Source: Maribacter sp. HTCC2170 (lineage in GTDB: Bacteria; Bacteroidota; Bacteroidia; Flavobacteriales; Flavobacteriaceae). From it: a stretch of DNA of 64,000 nt. A model generated the notes under the pieces. That model ran no database searches, was not told where the DNA came from, and worked only from the letters and a program-made list of their open reading frames with translations. The translations under genes were made by a program, and so were the position numbers. Positions 44,038 through 51,807 of the stretch are shown here, piece after piece. Location: positions 1,485,501 to 1,549,500 of the forward strand of contig NC_014472.1 of NCBI RefSeq assembly GCF_000153165.2, read 5' to 3'. Positions within the stretch are counted from its first letter, which is position 1. Each line of letters begins with the position of its first letter.

Positions 44038-45542
44038 TTTTTAAGAAATATTTTTTTTAGGTTATTATTTTCAAGCTTATAGACCATTCCCAAAAATAAC
44101 AGCAACAAAGGAATACCATAGAACAAATTACGATCAAAAACGTAAAATGACAAGGCCGAAAATAGTATTGAGATTAATAGATAAAAAGTTATTTTTCTGA
44201 AATTATACGGAATAGGGTAGTACATTCTGCCAAAAAACAGGGAAAGTATCGTCATACTTCCATAAGCCGCCAATGTTGCCACCGCAGAGGCCATATACCC
44301 AAAATGCGGAATAAACACAAGGTTAATGATAATGGTTATAATGGCTCCAATAATTGAAATATAAGCCCCATATTTGGTTCTATCCGTTACTTTATACCAT
44401 ACTGAAAGATTGTGGTAAATACCTAAAAAGAAACTAGCAAGAATTATGATAGGTACGATGCTCATTGCCTCCCAATATTTGGGGTCCCTAACAAAAAGCT
44501 CCTTCAAAACATCTGCAAACACAACTACCCCCAATAAAATAATACTCCCCAAAACAACAAAATAATTGGTAATTTGGGCATATGCCTTTTGTGGATTTTC
44601 TGTTTTTGAATGGCTAAAGAAAAACGGTTCAATTCCCATACGAAAGGCTGTTGCGAACAAGGTCATGAACAATGCCAGCTTATAACAGGCCGAATACATT
44701 CCCACTTCGCTATCAGCAACATCCGCTGGCAGTAACCTCTCCAACAATATCCTATCAAAAACTTCATTAATTGTAAAAGCGACGCCAGCCACAAGAACAG
44801 GCATTGCATATTTCATCATTTTCCACCAGAGCACCTTGTCAAAGACATACTTGGTCTTTAAATACAGCTGCAGCATAAGGAAAAGTGTAATGGCACTGGC
44901 AATGAGATTAGCGATGAAAATGTACGATATTTCAAAATTTGGCCGATAAATACCACTGAACAAACCATCTGGATTCGATTGCGCCAACTTAGGCAAGAAA
45001 TAAAGAAAGAACACATTCAGTCCAAGGTTCACAACAACATTCAAGATTTTGACTACGGCATAGCGCATTGGTCTTTCATTTGCACGTAACCATGCAAACG
45101 GAATAATTACCAATGCATCCAATGTCAAGATAAATATGGCGTATCTCAAATAATTTGGATTTATATTGGTTGCCACGGAAATACTATTTTGAAGCAATAA
45201 GGCAATTACCATAAATGCCACAGTAGTTATTATTACTGATACCAATGAGGTTGAAACGACTTTTTTCTTACTGTCAGTGCCATTGTAAAAGCGGAAAAAA
45301 GCAGTTTCCATTCCATAGGCCAAAAACACGTTAAAAATGGCAAACCAGGCATAAATAACAGAAAGTTGGCCATAGTCAGCAGTTTGTAAAATATCTGTAT
45401 GAAACGGCAATAGAAGAAATGAAAGCATTCTGGGAAATACCGTGGCGAGCCCGTAAATCGCAGTCTGCTTAAAAAGTTTGTTCAAAAGGTTCAAATGAGA
45501 GTAATTAGAGCTTAAAAATAGGTATTTATCGCAAGGCAACAA
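44034..45542 (-). CDS. Polysaccharide flippase-type membrane protein (Wzx/MATE-like)
   Basis: 502 residues from the ATG at 45542, with about 13-14 hydrophobic helices and the polysaccharide-biosynthesis signature at the N-terminus ([39 protein letters not shown]). It belongs to the oligosaccharide flippase (RfbX/Wzx) group, moving lipid-linked saccharides across the inner membrane. The first 19 codons are not family-like; a TTG at 45485 gives a start similar to relatives and could be the real one. The gene follows the atp operon terminator and is coupled to dut. Confidence 0.85.
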   Translation of the reverse strand: MLPCDKYLFLSSNYSHLNLLNKLFKQTAIYGLATVFPRMLSFLLLPFHTDILQTADYGQLSVIYAWFAIFNVFLAYGMETAFFRFYNGTDSKKKVVSTSLVSVIITTVAFMVIALLLQNSISVATNINPNYLRYAIFILTLDALVIIPFAWLRANERPMRYAVVKILNVVVNLGLNVFFLYFLPKLAQSNPDGLFSGIYRPNFEISYIFIANLIASAITLFLMLQLYLKTKYVFDKVLWWKMMKYAMPVLVAGVAFTINEVFDRILLERLLPADVADSEVGMYSACYKLALFMTLFATAFRMGIEPFFFSHSKTENPQKAYAQITNYFVVLGSIILLGVVVFADVLKELFVRDPKYWEAMSIVPIIILASFFLGIYHNLSVWYKVTDRTKYGAYISIIGAIITIIINLVFIPHFGYMASAVATLAAYGSMTILSLFFGRMYYPIPYNFRKITFYLLISILFSALSFYVFDRNLFYGIPLLLLFLGMVYKLENNNLKKIFLKK

Positions 45543-45569
45543 AGAAGGTCCGTTCCATTAGATTTAATC

Positions 45570-45597
45570 CAAAAAAAACCTCGCATGATGCGAGGTC
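45570..45597 (-). terminator. atp operon terminator
   Basis: Arms ACCTCGCAT and ATGCGAGGT form a stem around a very short loop (45578-45596), followed on the minus strand by eight T residues. It is 50 bp past the atpG stop. The other side is also T-rich. Confidence 0.85.
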
Positions 45598-45647
45598 TGT
45601 TTTTTATTAAGGTTTCAGCTTCCGAATTAAAAGCCAAATTCTAGTTT

Positions 45648-46508
45648 TTAGTTATTCAAAGCTTCCGCTCCACCAACAATTTCAAGAATTTCATTTGTAA
45701 TTGCAGCTTGCCTCGCTTGGTTGTAGGTCAATTTCAATTGATCTCTAAGCTCTGTAGCGTTATCTGTTGCCTTATGCATTGCTGTCATACGTGCGCCATG
45801 CTCACTGGCAAAAGAATCACGAATTGCCTTGTACAATTGTGTTTTCAATGATTTTGGAATCAATTGCTCAACAATCTCAGCTTTTGAAGGCTCAAAAATA
45901 TAGTCAGCACCCGAAGCCTCAGAATCTTCAGAAGGAACAATTGGTAAAAATTGTTCGGACATCACAATCTGCGTAGCCGCGTTTTTAAACTTGTTATAAA
46001 CCAATTCTATTCGATCATAAGAGCCGTCTCTGAACAACTCCATTAATTCCTCGGCTATGACAGCCACATTTTCGAAGGTCAAATCATCGAAAACATCACT
46101 ATGATTAGAAATTACGGCTGCGTTTTTGCTTAAAATATCATTGGACTTTTTCCCAATCGCGACAAAATCAACTTGCTTACCTCCGAATGATTCGTCGGTT
46201 AAAGTTGCACATTGTTTAATGATATTGGTGTTGAACGCACCACATAATCCACGATTCGAAGTAATAGCTACTACCAATACTTTATTTATTGGACGATTGT
46301 CGGCATAAGTGCTCCCAGAATCAGCATCCAAACTCGCACTTAAGCTCTGCAACAGCTCAGTAAGCTTGTTAGCGTAAGGCCTCATTGCGGTAATTGCATC
46401 CTGTGCCTTCTTTAATTTTGCAGCTGAAACCATTTTCATGGCACTGGTAATCTGCATCGTTGAAGAAACCGATGATATTCTGTTACGTATTTCCTTTAAA
46501 TTTGCCAT
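45648..46508 (-). CDS. atpG: F1Fo ATP synthase gamma subunit
   Basis: The central rotor stalk of F1, 286 residues. The N-terminal helix (MANLKEIRNRISSVSSTMQITSAMKMVSAAKLKKAQ) and the C-terminal helix (MTAMHKATDNATELRDQLKLTYNQARQAAITNEILEIVGGAEAL) are standard; the latter contains the conserved Ala-Met and NxAR segments that contact alpha and beta. It is the last gene of the operon and is separated from atpA by a palindromic element. Confidence 0.97.
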   Translation of the reverse strand: MANLKEIRNRISSVSSTMQITSAMKMVSAAKLKKAQDAITAMRPYANKLTELLQSLSASLDADSGSTYADNRPINKVLVVAITSNRGLCGAFNTNIIKQCATLTDESFGGKQVDFVAIGKKSNDILSKNAAVISNHSDVFDDLTFENVAVIAEELMELFRDGSYDRIELVYNKFKNAATQIVMSEQFLPIVPSEDSEASGADYIFEPSKAEIVEQLIPKSLKTQLYKAIRDSFASEHGARMTAMHKATDNATELRDQLKLTYNQARQAAITNEILEIVGGAEALNN

Positions 46509-46518
46509 ACTTCTTATT

Positions 46519-46580
46519 TGTCATATCGCACTAAGTGCGGAATCAATTGATTACGGATTCCTGCCCTCGCAGGAATGACA
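46519..46580. repeat. Nested palindromic element between atpA and atpG
   Basis: The 62-bp element is bounded by TGTCAT and ATGACA. Inside are the hairpin CGCACT-A-AGTGCG (46527-46539), the 12-bp palindrome AATCAATTGATT and the hairpin ATTCCTGC-CCTC-GCAGGAAT (46557-46576). It fills almost the whole gap between the two genes. It resembles the small palindromic intergenic elements scattered through many Bacteroidota genomes, but no second copy was noticed in this window. Confidence 0.7.
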
Positions 46581-46585
46581 ATTAT

Positions 46586-48166
46586 TTATGATCTATACTT
46601 CCCTGTCAAATCTTTACAAACACTTGTCAGAGTTTCTGTAACCTCATCTGTAAGCTTCCCTGCTTTTAACAAATCCAATACATCTCTATGCTTGGCATTC
46701 ATAAATTCGATAAAATCATTTTCAAATTCTTTTACCTTCTCTACAGGAACATCACGTAATAAGTTTTTAGATCCTGCATAAATGATTGCAACTTGATCTT
46801 CAACAGTGAAAGGATCATTTTGAGCTTGTTTCAAAATCTCAACATTACGACGTCCTTTTTCAATAACGTTCAATGTAGCCGCATCCAAATCGGAACCAAA
46901 CTTTGCGAACGCTTCCAATTCTCTAAACTGGGCCTGATCCAGTTTCAAAGTACCTGCTACTTTTTTCATTGATTTTACCTGTGCGTTACCACCCACCCTT
47001 GATACCGAAATACCTACGTTAATAGCAGGTCGAACACCTTGGTTGAATAAATCTTGTTCCAAGAATATTTGTCCGTCAGTAATAGAAATTACGTTTGTTG
47101 GAATATATGCTGATACATCTCCCGCTTGCGTTTCAATAATTGGCAATGCGGTTAACGATCCCCCACCTTTAACCAAAGGTTTCAAGGCATCTGGTAAATC
47201 ATTCATGTCTTTTGCAATATCATCATCAGCAATCACTTTTGCGGCGCGTTCCAATAATCTTGAATGCAGATAGAATACATCACCTGGATACGCCTCACGT
47301 CCCGGTGGACGTCTTAGTAATAATGAAATTTCACGGTAAGCAACAGCTTGCTTAGACAAATCATCATATATAATCAAGGCTGGTCTACCAGTATCTCTGA
47401 AATATTCACCTATCGCAGCACCAGCGAAAGGAGCGTAAACCTGCATTGGTGCAGGGTCAGAAGCATTAGCCGCTACAATAGTTGTATATGCCAAGGCGCC
47501 TTTATCCTCCAACACTTTCGCGATGTTCGCAACGTTGGAAGCTTTTTGGCCAATAGCGACATAAATACAATAAACAGGCTCGCCTGCATCGTAAAATTCT
47601 TTTTGGTTTAGGATGGTATCAATACAAACCGTTGTCTTACCTGTTTGACGGTCACCAATCACCAATTCACGTTGTCCACGACCAACAGGAATCATAGCAT
47701 CAATTGCTTTAATACCTGATTGTAGTGGCTCGGTTACCGGCTGACGAAATATAACACCTGGAGCTTTACGCTCTAAAGGCATTTCGTATAAATCTCCAGA
47801 TATAGGTCCTTTACCATCTATAGGAGCTCCTAGAGTATCTACTACACGACCAACAATACCTTCACCTACATTTATCGATGCGATACGTTGAGTACGTTTA
47901 ACTGTAGCTCCTTCTCCAATTGCTTTGGAGTGGCCTAACAATACAACACCTACATTATCTTCTTCTAGGTTCAAAACGATACCCTCAAGGCCTCCTTCGA
48001 ACTCAACCAATTCACCATACTGTGCATTTGATAATCCGTATACCCTTGCGATACCATCACCAACCTGCAATACAGTTCCTACTTCGTCTAAAGAAGCGGT
48101 TGCTTCAAATCCTGATAATTGTTGTTTTAAAATTGCTGATACTTCAGCGGCTTTTACTCCTGCCAT
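46586..48166 (-). CDS. atpA: F1Fo ATP synthase alpha subunit
   Basis: 526 residues. Walker A is GDRQTGKT (171-178) in the non-catalytic nucleotide site; [16 protein letters not shown] and the arginine-finger region [12 protein letters not shown] follow. The N-terminal helix and beta-barrel part ([20 protein letters not shown]) are typical. Length is slightly longer than the E. coli subunit. No atpD (beta) follows, which is the usual Bacteroidota arrangement. Confidence 0.98.
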   Translation of the reverse strand: MAGVKAAEVSAILKQQLSGFEATASLDEVGTVLQVGDGIARVYGLSNAQYGELVEFEGGLEGIVLNLEEDNVGVVLLGHSKAIGEGATVKRTQRIASINVGEGIVGRVVDTLGAPIDGKGPISGDLYEMPLERKAPGVIFRQPVTEPLQSGIKAIDAMIPVGRGQRELVIGDRQTGKTTVCIDTILNQKEFYDAGEPVYCIYVAIGQKASNVANIAKVLEDKGALAYTTIVAANASDPAPMQVYAPFAGAAIGEYFRDTGRPALIIYDDLSKQAVAYREISLLLRRPPGREAYPGDVFYLHSRLLERAAKVIADDDIAKDMNDLPDALKPLVKGGGSLTALPIIETQAGDVSAYIPTNVISITDGQIFLEQDLFNQGVRPAINVGISVSRVGGNAQVKSMKKVAGTLKLDQAQFRELEAFAKFGSDLDAATLNVIEKGRRNVEILKQAQNDPFTVEDQVAIIYAGSKNLLRDVPVEKVKEFENDFIEFMNAKHRDVLDLLKAGKLTDEVTETLTSVCKDLTGKYRS

Positions 48167-48210
48167 TTGTTTTAGATATAAAGTTTTAGACCCAAAGGCC
48201 TTAAAATATA

Positions 48211-48750
48211 TTAAAGACTATTTGTAAATTCTCTTTTTAAACTACTTAATTTATTGGCGACACTTGCATCAAACTGCAAATCGCCTACTCTTAGCACAAA
48301 ACCTCCGATGATGTTTTCGTCGATTTTATTCTCAATAGTTACTTCGTTACCCGTAATCTTATTGACTTGTCCCAAGATTTTCTTTTCCAAGTCCTTGGTC
48401 AACGGAACAGCTGTGGTAACAACAGCAACATCCTGACCTTTTAATTGTTCATTGAGAATGATGTACTTTAAAGCAACCTCATTCAACATGCCCACTCTTT
48501 TATTGTCTACCAAAAGCTTGATCATACCTTCAGTAATAGCATGACTTCCTTTGAAAATCTTAGATAAGGCAACTTTCTTGTCTTCTCCCTTAATGATAGG
48601 ACTTGACAACAAATCTTTTAGTTCTTTACTATCAGAAATGGTACTCACCACAGAGCGCATATCTTTTTCAATTGCATCAGTTGCTTTATTGTCAACTGCA
48701 ATATCCAAAATTGCTTTTGCGTATCGTATGGCTGCTCTAGTATCCTTCAT
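48211..48750 (-). CDS. atpH: F1Fo ATP synthase delta subunit
   Basis: 179 residues, the peripheral stalk cap joining F1 and the b subunit. The N-terminal helical domain ([19 protein letters not shown]) and the C-terminal beta domain ending [26 protein letters not shown] are characteristic of the delta/OSCP family. It lies between atpF (seven bases upstream) and atpA. Confidence 0.95.
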   Translation of the reverse strand: MKDTRAAIRYAKAILDIAVDNKATDAIEKDMRSVVSTISDSKELKDLLSSPIIKGEDKKVALSKIFKGSHAITEGMIKLLVDNKRVGMLNEVALKYIILNEQLKGQDVAVVTTAVPLTKDLEKKILGQVNKITGNEVTIENKIDENIIGGFVLRVGDLQFDASVANKLSSLKREFTNSL

Positions 48751-48757
48751 TCTTACC

Positions 48758-49258
48758 TTAGTTCAATTTAATGTCACCCAACATATCATCAACCAATTTC
48801 AACTGTTTGTCTTTATTGGCCAATTGTTCTCTAATGACTTTCTCAGCAATATCAACTGACAGTTCTGCTACTTGGTTTTTGATGTCTGAAACAGCCGCTT
48901 TCTTTTCGCTCTCGATTGTAGCCTGAGCCTGCTTGATCATTTTATCACCTTCAACCTTGGCTTGCTCTTTTGAATCAGCGATTAATTTATCTTTTATTTC
49001 ACGAGCTTCTTTCAACATAGCTTCACGTTCTGCTCTAGCCTCTTTTAACAATTTCTCACTATCAGCAGTGACATTCTGCATTTCCTTTTTTGCTTCCTCA
49101 GCAGCAGCGAGCGCACTTTTAATTCCATCTTCACGATCATCTACCGCATTTAGAATTGGTTTCCAAGCGTACTTGCGCAATAATAGCAGCAACAATACAA
49201 AAAGTAATATCTGCCAGAAAAATAGCCCAAATGAAAAATCATTAATTAACTTATCCAT
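48758..49258 (-). CDS. atpF: F1Fo ATP synthase b subunit
   Basis: 166 residues forming the peripheral stator. One N-terminal membrane helix (about 7-27, FSFGLFFWQILLFVLLLLLL) is followed by a long charged helix (to about 160) with the family-like LRKYAWKPILNAVDDRE directly after the membrane. A strong terminator-like hairpin precedes it in the transcript (49282-49321), immediately after atpE. Confidence 0.95.
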   Translation of the reverse strand: MDKLINDFSFGLFFWQILLFVLLLLLLRKYAWKPILNAVDDREDGIKSALAAAEEAKKEMQNVTADSEKLLKEARAEREAMLKEAREIKDKLIADSKEQAKVEGDKMIKQAQATIESEKKAAVSDIKNQVAELSVDIAEKVIREQLANKDKQLKLVDDMLGDIKLN

Positions 49259-49281
49259 ACTATTTTATTTAATCAATTTAT

Positions 49282-49321
49282 AAAAAAACAAAGGCCACAA
49301 CCAACCGTTATGGCCTTTGTT
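49282..49321 (-). terminator. Terminator-like hairpin between atpE and atpF (attenuator)
   Basis: On the minus strand, an 11-bp stem (AACAAAGGCCA / TGGCCTTTGTT, loop of 13 bases) is followed by seven T residues. This is a complete intrinsic terminator in the middle of the operon, placed after the gene for the c subunit, which is needed in the greatest number of copies. Confidence 0.85.
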
Positions 49322-49329
49322 CAATACTA

Positions 49330-49521
49330 CTAGCCCACAAACAACGCTGCAAAGCCAATACCTTCAATAAGCGCTGCTGCTATCAACATCGCTGTTTGAA
49401 TCTTACCAGTAGCCTCAGGCTGACGGGCGATAGCATCCATTGCTGAACCACCAATTCTACCGATACCGATACCTACACCGATTACGATCAAACCTGCTCC
49501 TACTATAGTTGGTACTTCCAT
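49330..49521 (-). CDS. atpE: F1Fo ATP synthase c subunit
   Basis: 63 residues, the rotor ring subunit: two membrane helices with a polar loop (MDAIARQPEATGKIQ). E53 in ALIEGIGF is the ion-carrying carboxylate. It is followed by Gly instead of the Ser/Thr of sodium-binding rings, and no Gln ligands are seen in helix 1, so a proton-coupled ring is likely. The conserved ARQPE loop contacts F1. In the mRNA, its gene is followed by the terminator-like hairpin. Confidence 0.95.
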   Translation of the reverse strand: MEVPTIVGAGLIVIGVGIGIGRIGGSAMDAIARQPEATGKIQTAMLIAAALIEGIGFAALFVG

Positions 49522-49554
49522 AATATATATAAATTAAAAATTAAACATTCAAAA

Positions 49555-50637
49555 TTAATGTGCCTCATCATGCTCGTGCTCCTCTACTGCAAAGCCAAAA
49601 TACAAAGCCGATAATAAGGTGAAAATATAGGCCTGTAAGGCCGCAACCAATAACTCAATAATAGAAAGGAAAAAGGCAAGCACTAAAGACAACCCACCTC
49701 CAAGCCAATTCTGGACTGTGAAAACCAAGGCTATAATACTCATTAGAACCACGTGACCTGCCATAATATTGGCATATAAACGAATCATTAGGGCAAACGG
49801 TTTGATAAACACACCCAATAATTCAATAGGGGCCAAAATAAACTTCATTGGCACAGGCACTCCAGGCATCCAAAAAATATGCTTCCAATAATTTCCATTT
49901 CCGGAAAATTGAGTAATTAAAAAAGTTATTATTGCTAGGGCAAAAGTAACTGCGATATTGCCAGTAACATTTACTCCAAGCGGAGTAAGGCCAAAAAGAT
50001 TCAAAAACCATACAAAGAAGAATACCGTCAATAAATAGGGCATAAATCGCTTGTATTTCGTTTCGCCAATGTTTGGTCTTGCAATGTCATCACGAATATA
50101 AAGTACTATAGGCTCAAAGAAACGACCGGCTCCTTTAGCAATAGGTCCTTTTCCGAACGACTTAGCCAAACCACTAAACAATAAAAACATTAACAAGCCT
50201 GTCACAAACATCATTACCACATTCTTGGTAATCGAAAAATCAATTGGCTTTACATTAGTGGCGTGATGGTCCTCATCATAATTGATGGTACCCTCCGCGT
50301 CCGTCTTATAAATTTTACTGTGGTATAGTTTATAATAATTGCCATCTACCTCCGCCAATGTTTCGCCATGATGGAATTTAGATGAAGAGAATACTTTTAA
50401 ACCGTCATCCCATAAAATTACAGGAAGCGAAAAGCCGTAGTGTTTATTCTTCTTAGAATCTGAAAAAAAAGTAAACGAATGTGAATCCTTAATATGATGA
50501 TCGATATCTTCCTTGATTTTGGTCTTTAAATCCTTTTCAGGCTCTTTAGAAGAAGTATCACTTATGTTCGCAAAAGAGATGTTGCCCAAAAGAAGAACAG
50601 CGGCCAAAAGAAATTTCAATAAAAATGGATTTCGCAT
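49555..50637 (-). CDS. atpB: F1Fo ATP synthase a subunit
   Basis: 360 residues from the ATG at 50637; the frame also opens at a TTG three codons upstream. It has an N-terminal cleavable signal-like segment and a polar extension of about 110 residues before the first main helix, typical of Bacteroidota AtpB but absent in E. coli. Then come the five-helix core and the stator arginine in MIRLYANIMAGHVVL. The C-terminus is His-rich (EEHEHDEAH). It is the first gene encoding the Fo part, following a 109-bp gap after a small membrane-protein gene. Confidence 0.94.
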   Translation of the reverse strand: MRNPFLLKFLLAAVLLLGNISFANISDTSSKEPEKDLKTKIKEDIDHHIKDSHSFTFFSDSKKNKHYGFSLPVILWDDGLKVFSSSKFHHGETLAEVDGNYYKLYHSKIYKTDAEGTINYDEDHHATNVKPIDFSITKNVVMMFVTGLLMFLLFSGLAKSFGKGPIAKGAGRFFEPIVLYIRDDIARPNIGETKYKRFMPYLLTVFFFVWFLNLFGLTPLGVNVTGNIAVTFALAIITFLITQFSGNGNYWKHIFWMPGVPVPMKFILAPIELLGVFIKPFALMIRLYANIMAGHVVLMSIIALVFTVQNWLGGGLSLVLAFFLSIIELLVAALQAYIFTLLSALYFGFAVEEHEHDEAH

Positions 50638-50755
50638 ATCACTCAAAAATATCGGTCTCTAAAAATCGGTGCAAATGTATGATTTTCTACTAAAAAGAAA
50701 AAAGCATTTTAGAGTTTATTTTCAGGGATTTGGCAAAGAAAAAGGAATAGGATAA

Positions 50756-51148
50756 TTAATCAAGTTTTTTTAACAGCCTGGCGGTAAAAACCGTCTCAAC
50801 AACTAAAGAAATACCATAAGGAATAAAAAAAGAGGCGAACTCCATTCCGCTCATTTCTCCATCCGCTTTATAGACGGGGTAAAAAAGAATGAAAAAGAAG
50901 ATGAATTTCAAGAAACTACCTCCTATAAATAAGAAACCTATTTGATTTTTAAGCTTATTTCTAAATGCATAAAGGCCAGCGAAAATAGTCCCAGCCAAAA
51001 TACCATTAACAACATAAGAAAGTACAATAAGATTGTCAAATTGTGGTAGTTCATTAGTTTTAAGAAAAACAATGTGCAGAAAAAATGCTACAGCCAATGA
51101 AGTTATCAAGAGGGCAATAAATTGAACGATTGGGTTAATCTTGGCCAT
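50756..51148 (-). CDS. Small four-helix membrane protein at the atpI position
   Basis: 130 residues with four hydrophobic helices (about 7-28, 40-60, 68-92 and 102-125). It has no assigned reaction. Its place between AtpZ and atpB is the position of atpI in other bacteria, and AtpI helps insert the c ring, so a similar job is likely; sequence similarity to E. coli AtpI is not obvious by eye. It overlaps the AtpZ gene by one base (TAATG), so the two are translationally coupled. Confidence 0.75.
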   Translation of the reverse strand: MAKINPIVQFIALLITSLAVAFFLHIVFLKTNELPQFDNLIVLSYVVNGILAGTIFAGLYAFRNKLKNQIGFLFIGGSFLKFIFFFILFYPVYKADGEMSGMEFASFFIPYGISLVVETVFTARLLKKLD

Positions 51149-51378
51149 TAGTTTCTAATTCTTTTAAGCTGTCGTAAAACTACCCAAATAGAAATTGCCA
51201 CACCTATGAGTGTAGCAATTGCTGTAAATATTCTTTTATCTGTTTGATAGTGTTCGTCAAGCCAAACACCCCCTTTGGCCGCTAAAAATATTATAGCGCC
51301 CATCTCAAATGCAATACCCGAAAGCATTGCAAAATTTTTAAGATTATTCTTTTTCTTAGGAGGCTTTTGCTGGTCCAT
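51148..51378 (-). CDS. AtpZ/AtpI-family ATP synthase accessory protein
   Basis: 76 residues: a basic N-terminus (DQQKPPKKKNNLKNFA), then two membrane helices (about 18-36 and 50-68) with a KGGVWLDEHYQTDK loop between, and a basic tail. This is the AtpZ pattern; in other bacteria AtpZ (often with AtpI) is linked to Mg transport or assembly of the c ring. The first codons overlap the end of the bactofilin gene by 23 bases. Confidence 0.85.
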   Translation of the reverse strand: MDQQKPPKKKNNLKNFAMLSGIAFEMGAIIFLAAKGGVWLDEHYQTDKRIFTAIATLIGVAISIWVVLRQLKRIRN

Positions 51379-51805
51379 TACTACTTACAGCGGATTTAAA
51401 ACCGCCAGTATTGGATGGGTTGTTTCCACTTTTAAATGATCCGCCCTTACCTTTCATGGTACAAGAAGCATTAAAGGTGGCCCCAGGTTCAACGGCCAAT
51501 TTTGTCACAGCCACTGTTCCTTCAATAACTGCGGAAGCTTTTAACGATAATAAATCTGAAACCAAAAGTTCTCCATTAAAATTACCTTCGATATCGGCAT
51601 TTACACATTCTACTTTTCCGTGTATGTAACCGTCTTTTCCAATTACCACTTTACCGGAAGTTTTAACATTTCCGTCTAATTTTCCGTCGATTCTAAAATC
51701 TGCTTCAGAGATGATGTCTCCTTTGATTTTTGTGTTTTTCTCGATTCTGTTTGGTTGTCCACCGATTTCATTCATAGTTCTAGGTTTTTTGTTATCTGAA
51801 AACAT
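51356..51805 (-). CDS. Bactofilin
   Basis: 149 residues. The central part (about 22-120) is the beta-helical bactofilin domain, recognisable from the repeated pattern IKGDIISEADFRIDGKLDGNVKTSGKVVIGKDGYIHGKV, which polymerises into filaments without nucleotide. N- and C-terminal tails are disordered and polar. Bactofilins act in cell shape, polarity and motility. The ATG at 51805 begins two bases after the SprE stop codon, and the 3' end overlaps AtpZ. Confidence 0.88.
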   Translation of the reverse strand: MFSDNKKPRTMNEIGGQPNRIEKNTKIKGDIISEADFRIDGKLDGNVKTSGKVVIGKDGYIHGKVECVNADIEGNFNGELLVSDLLSLKASAVIEGTVAVTKLAVEPGATFNASCTMKGKGGSFKSGNNPSNTGGFKSAVSSNGPAKAS

Positions 51806-51807
51806 GT

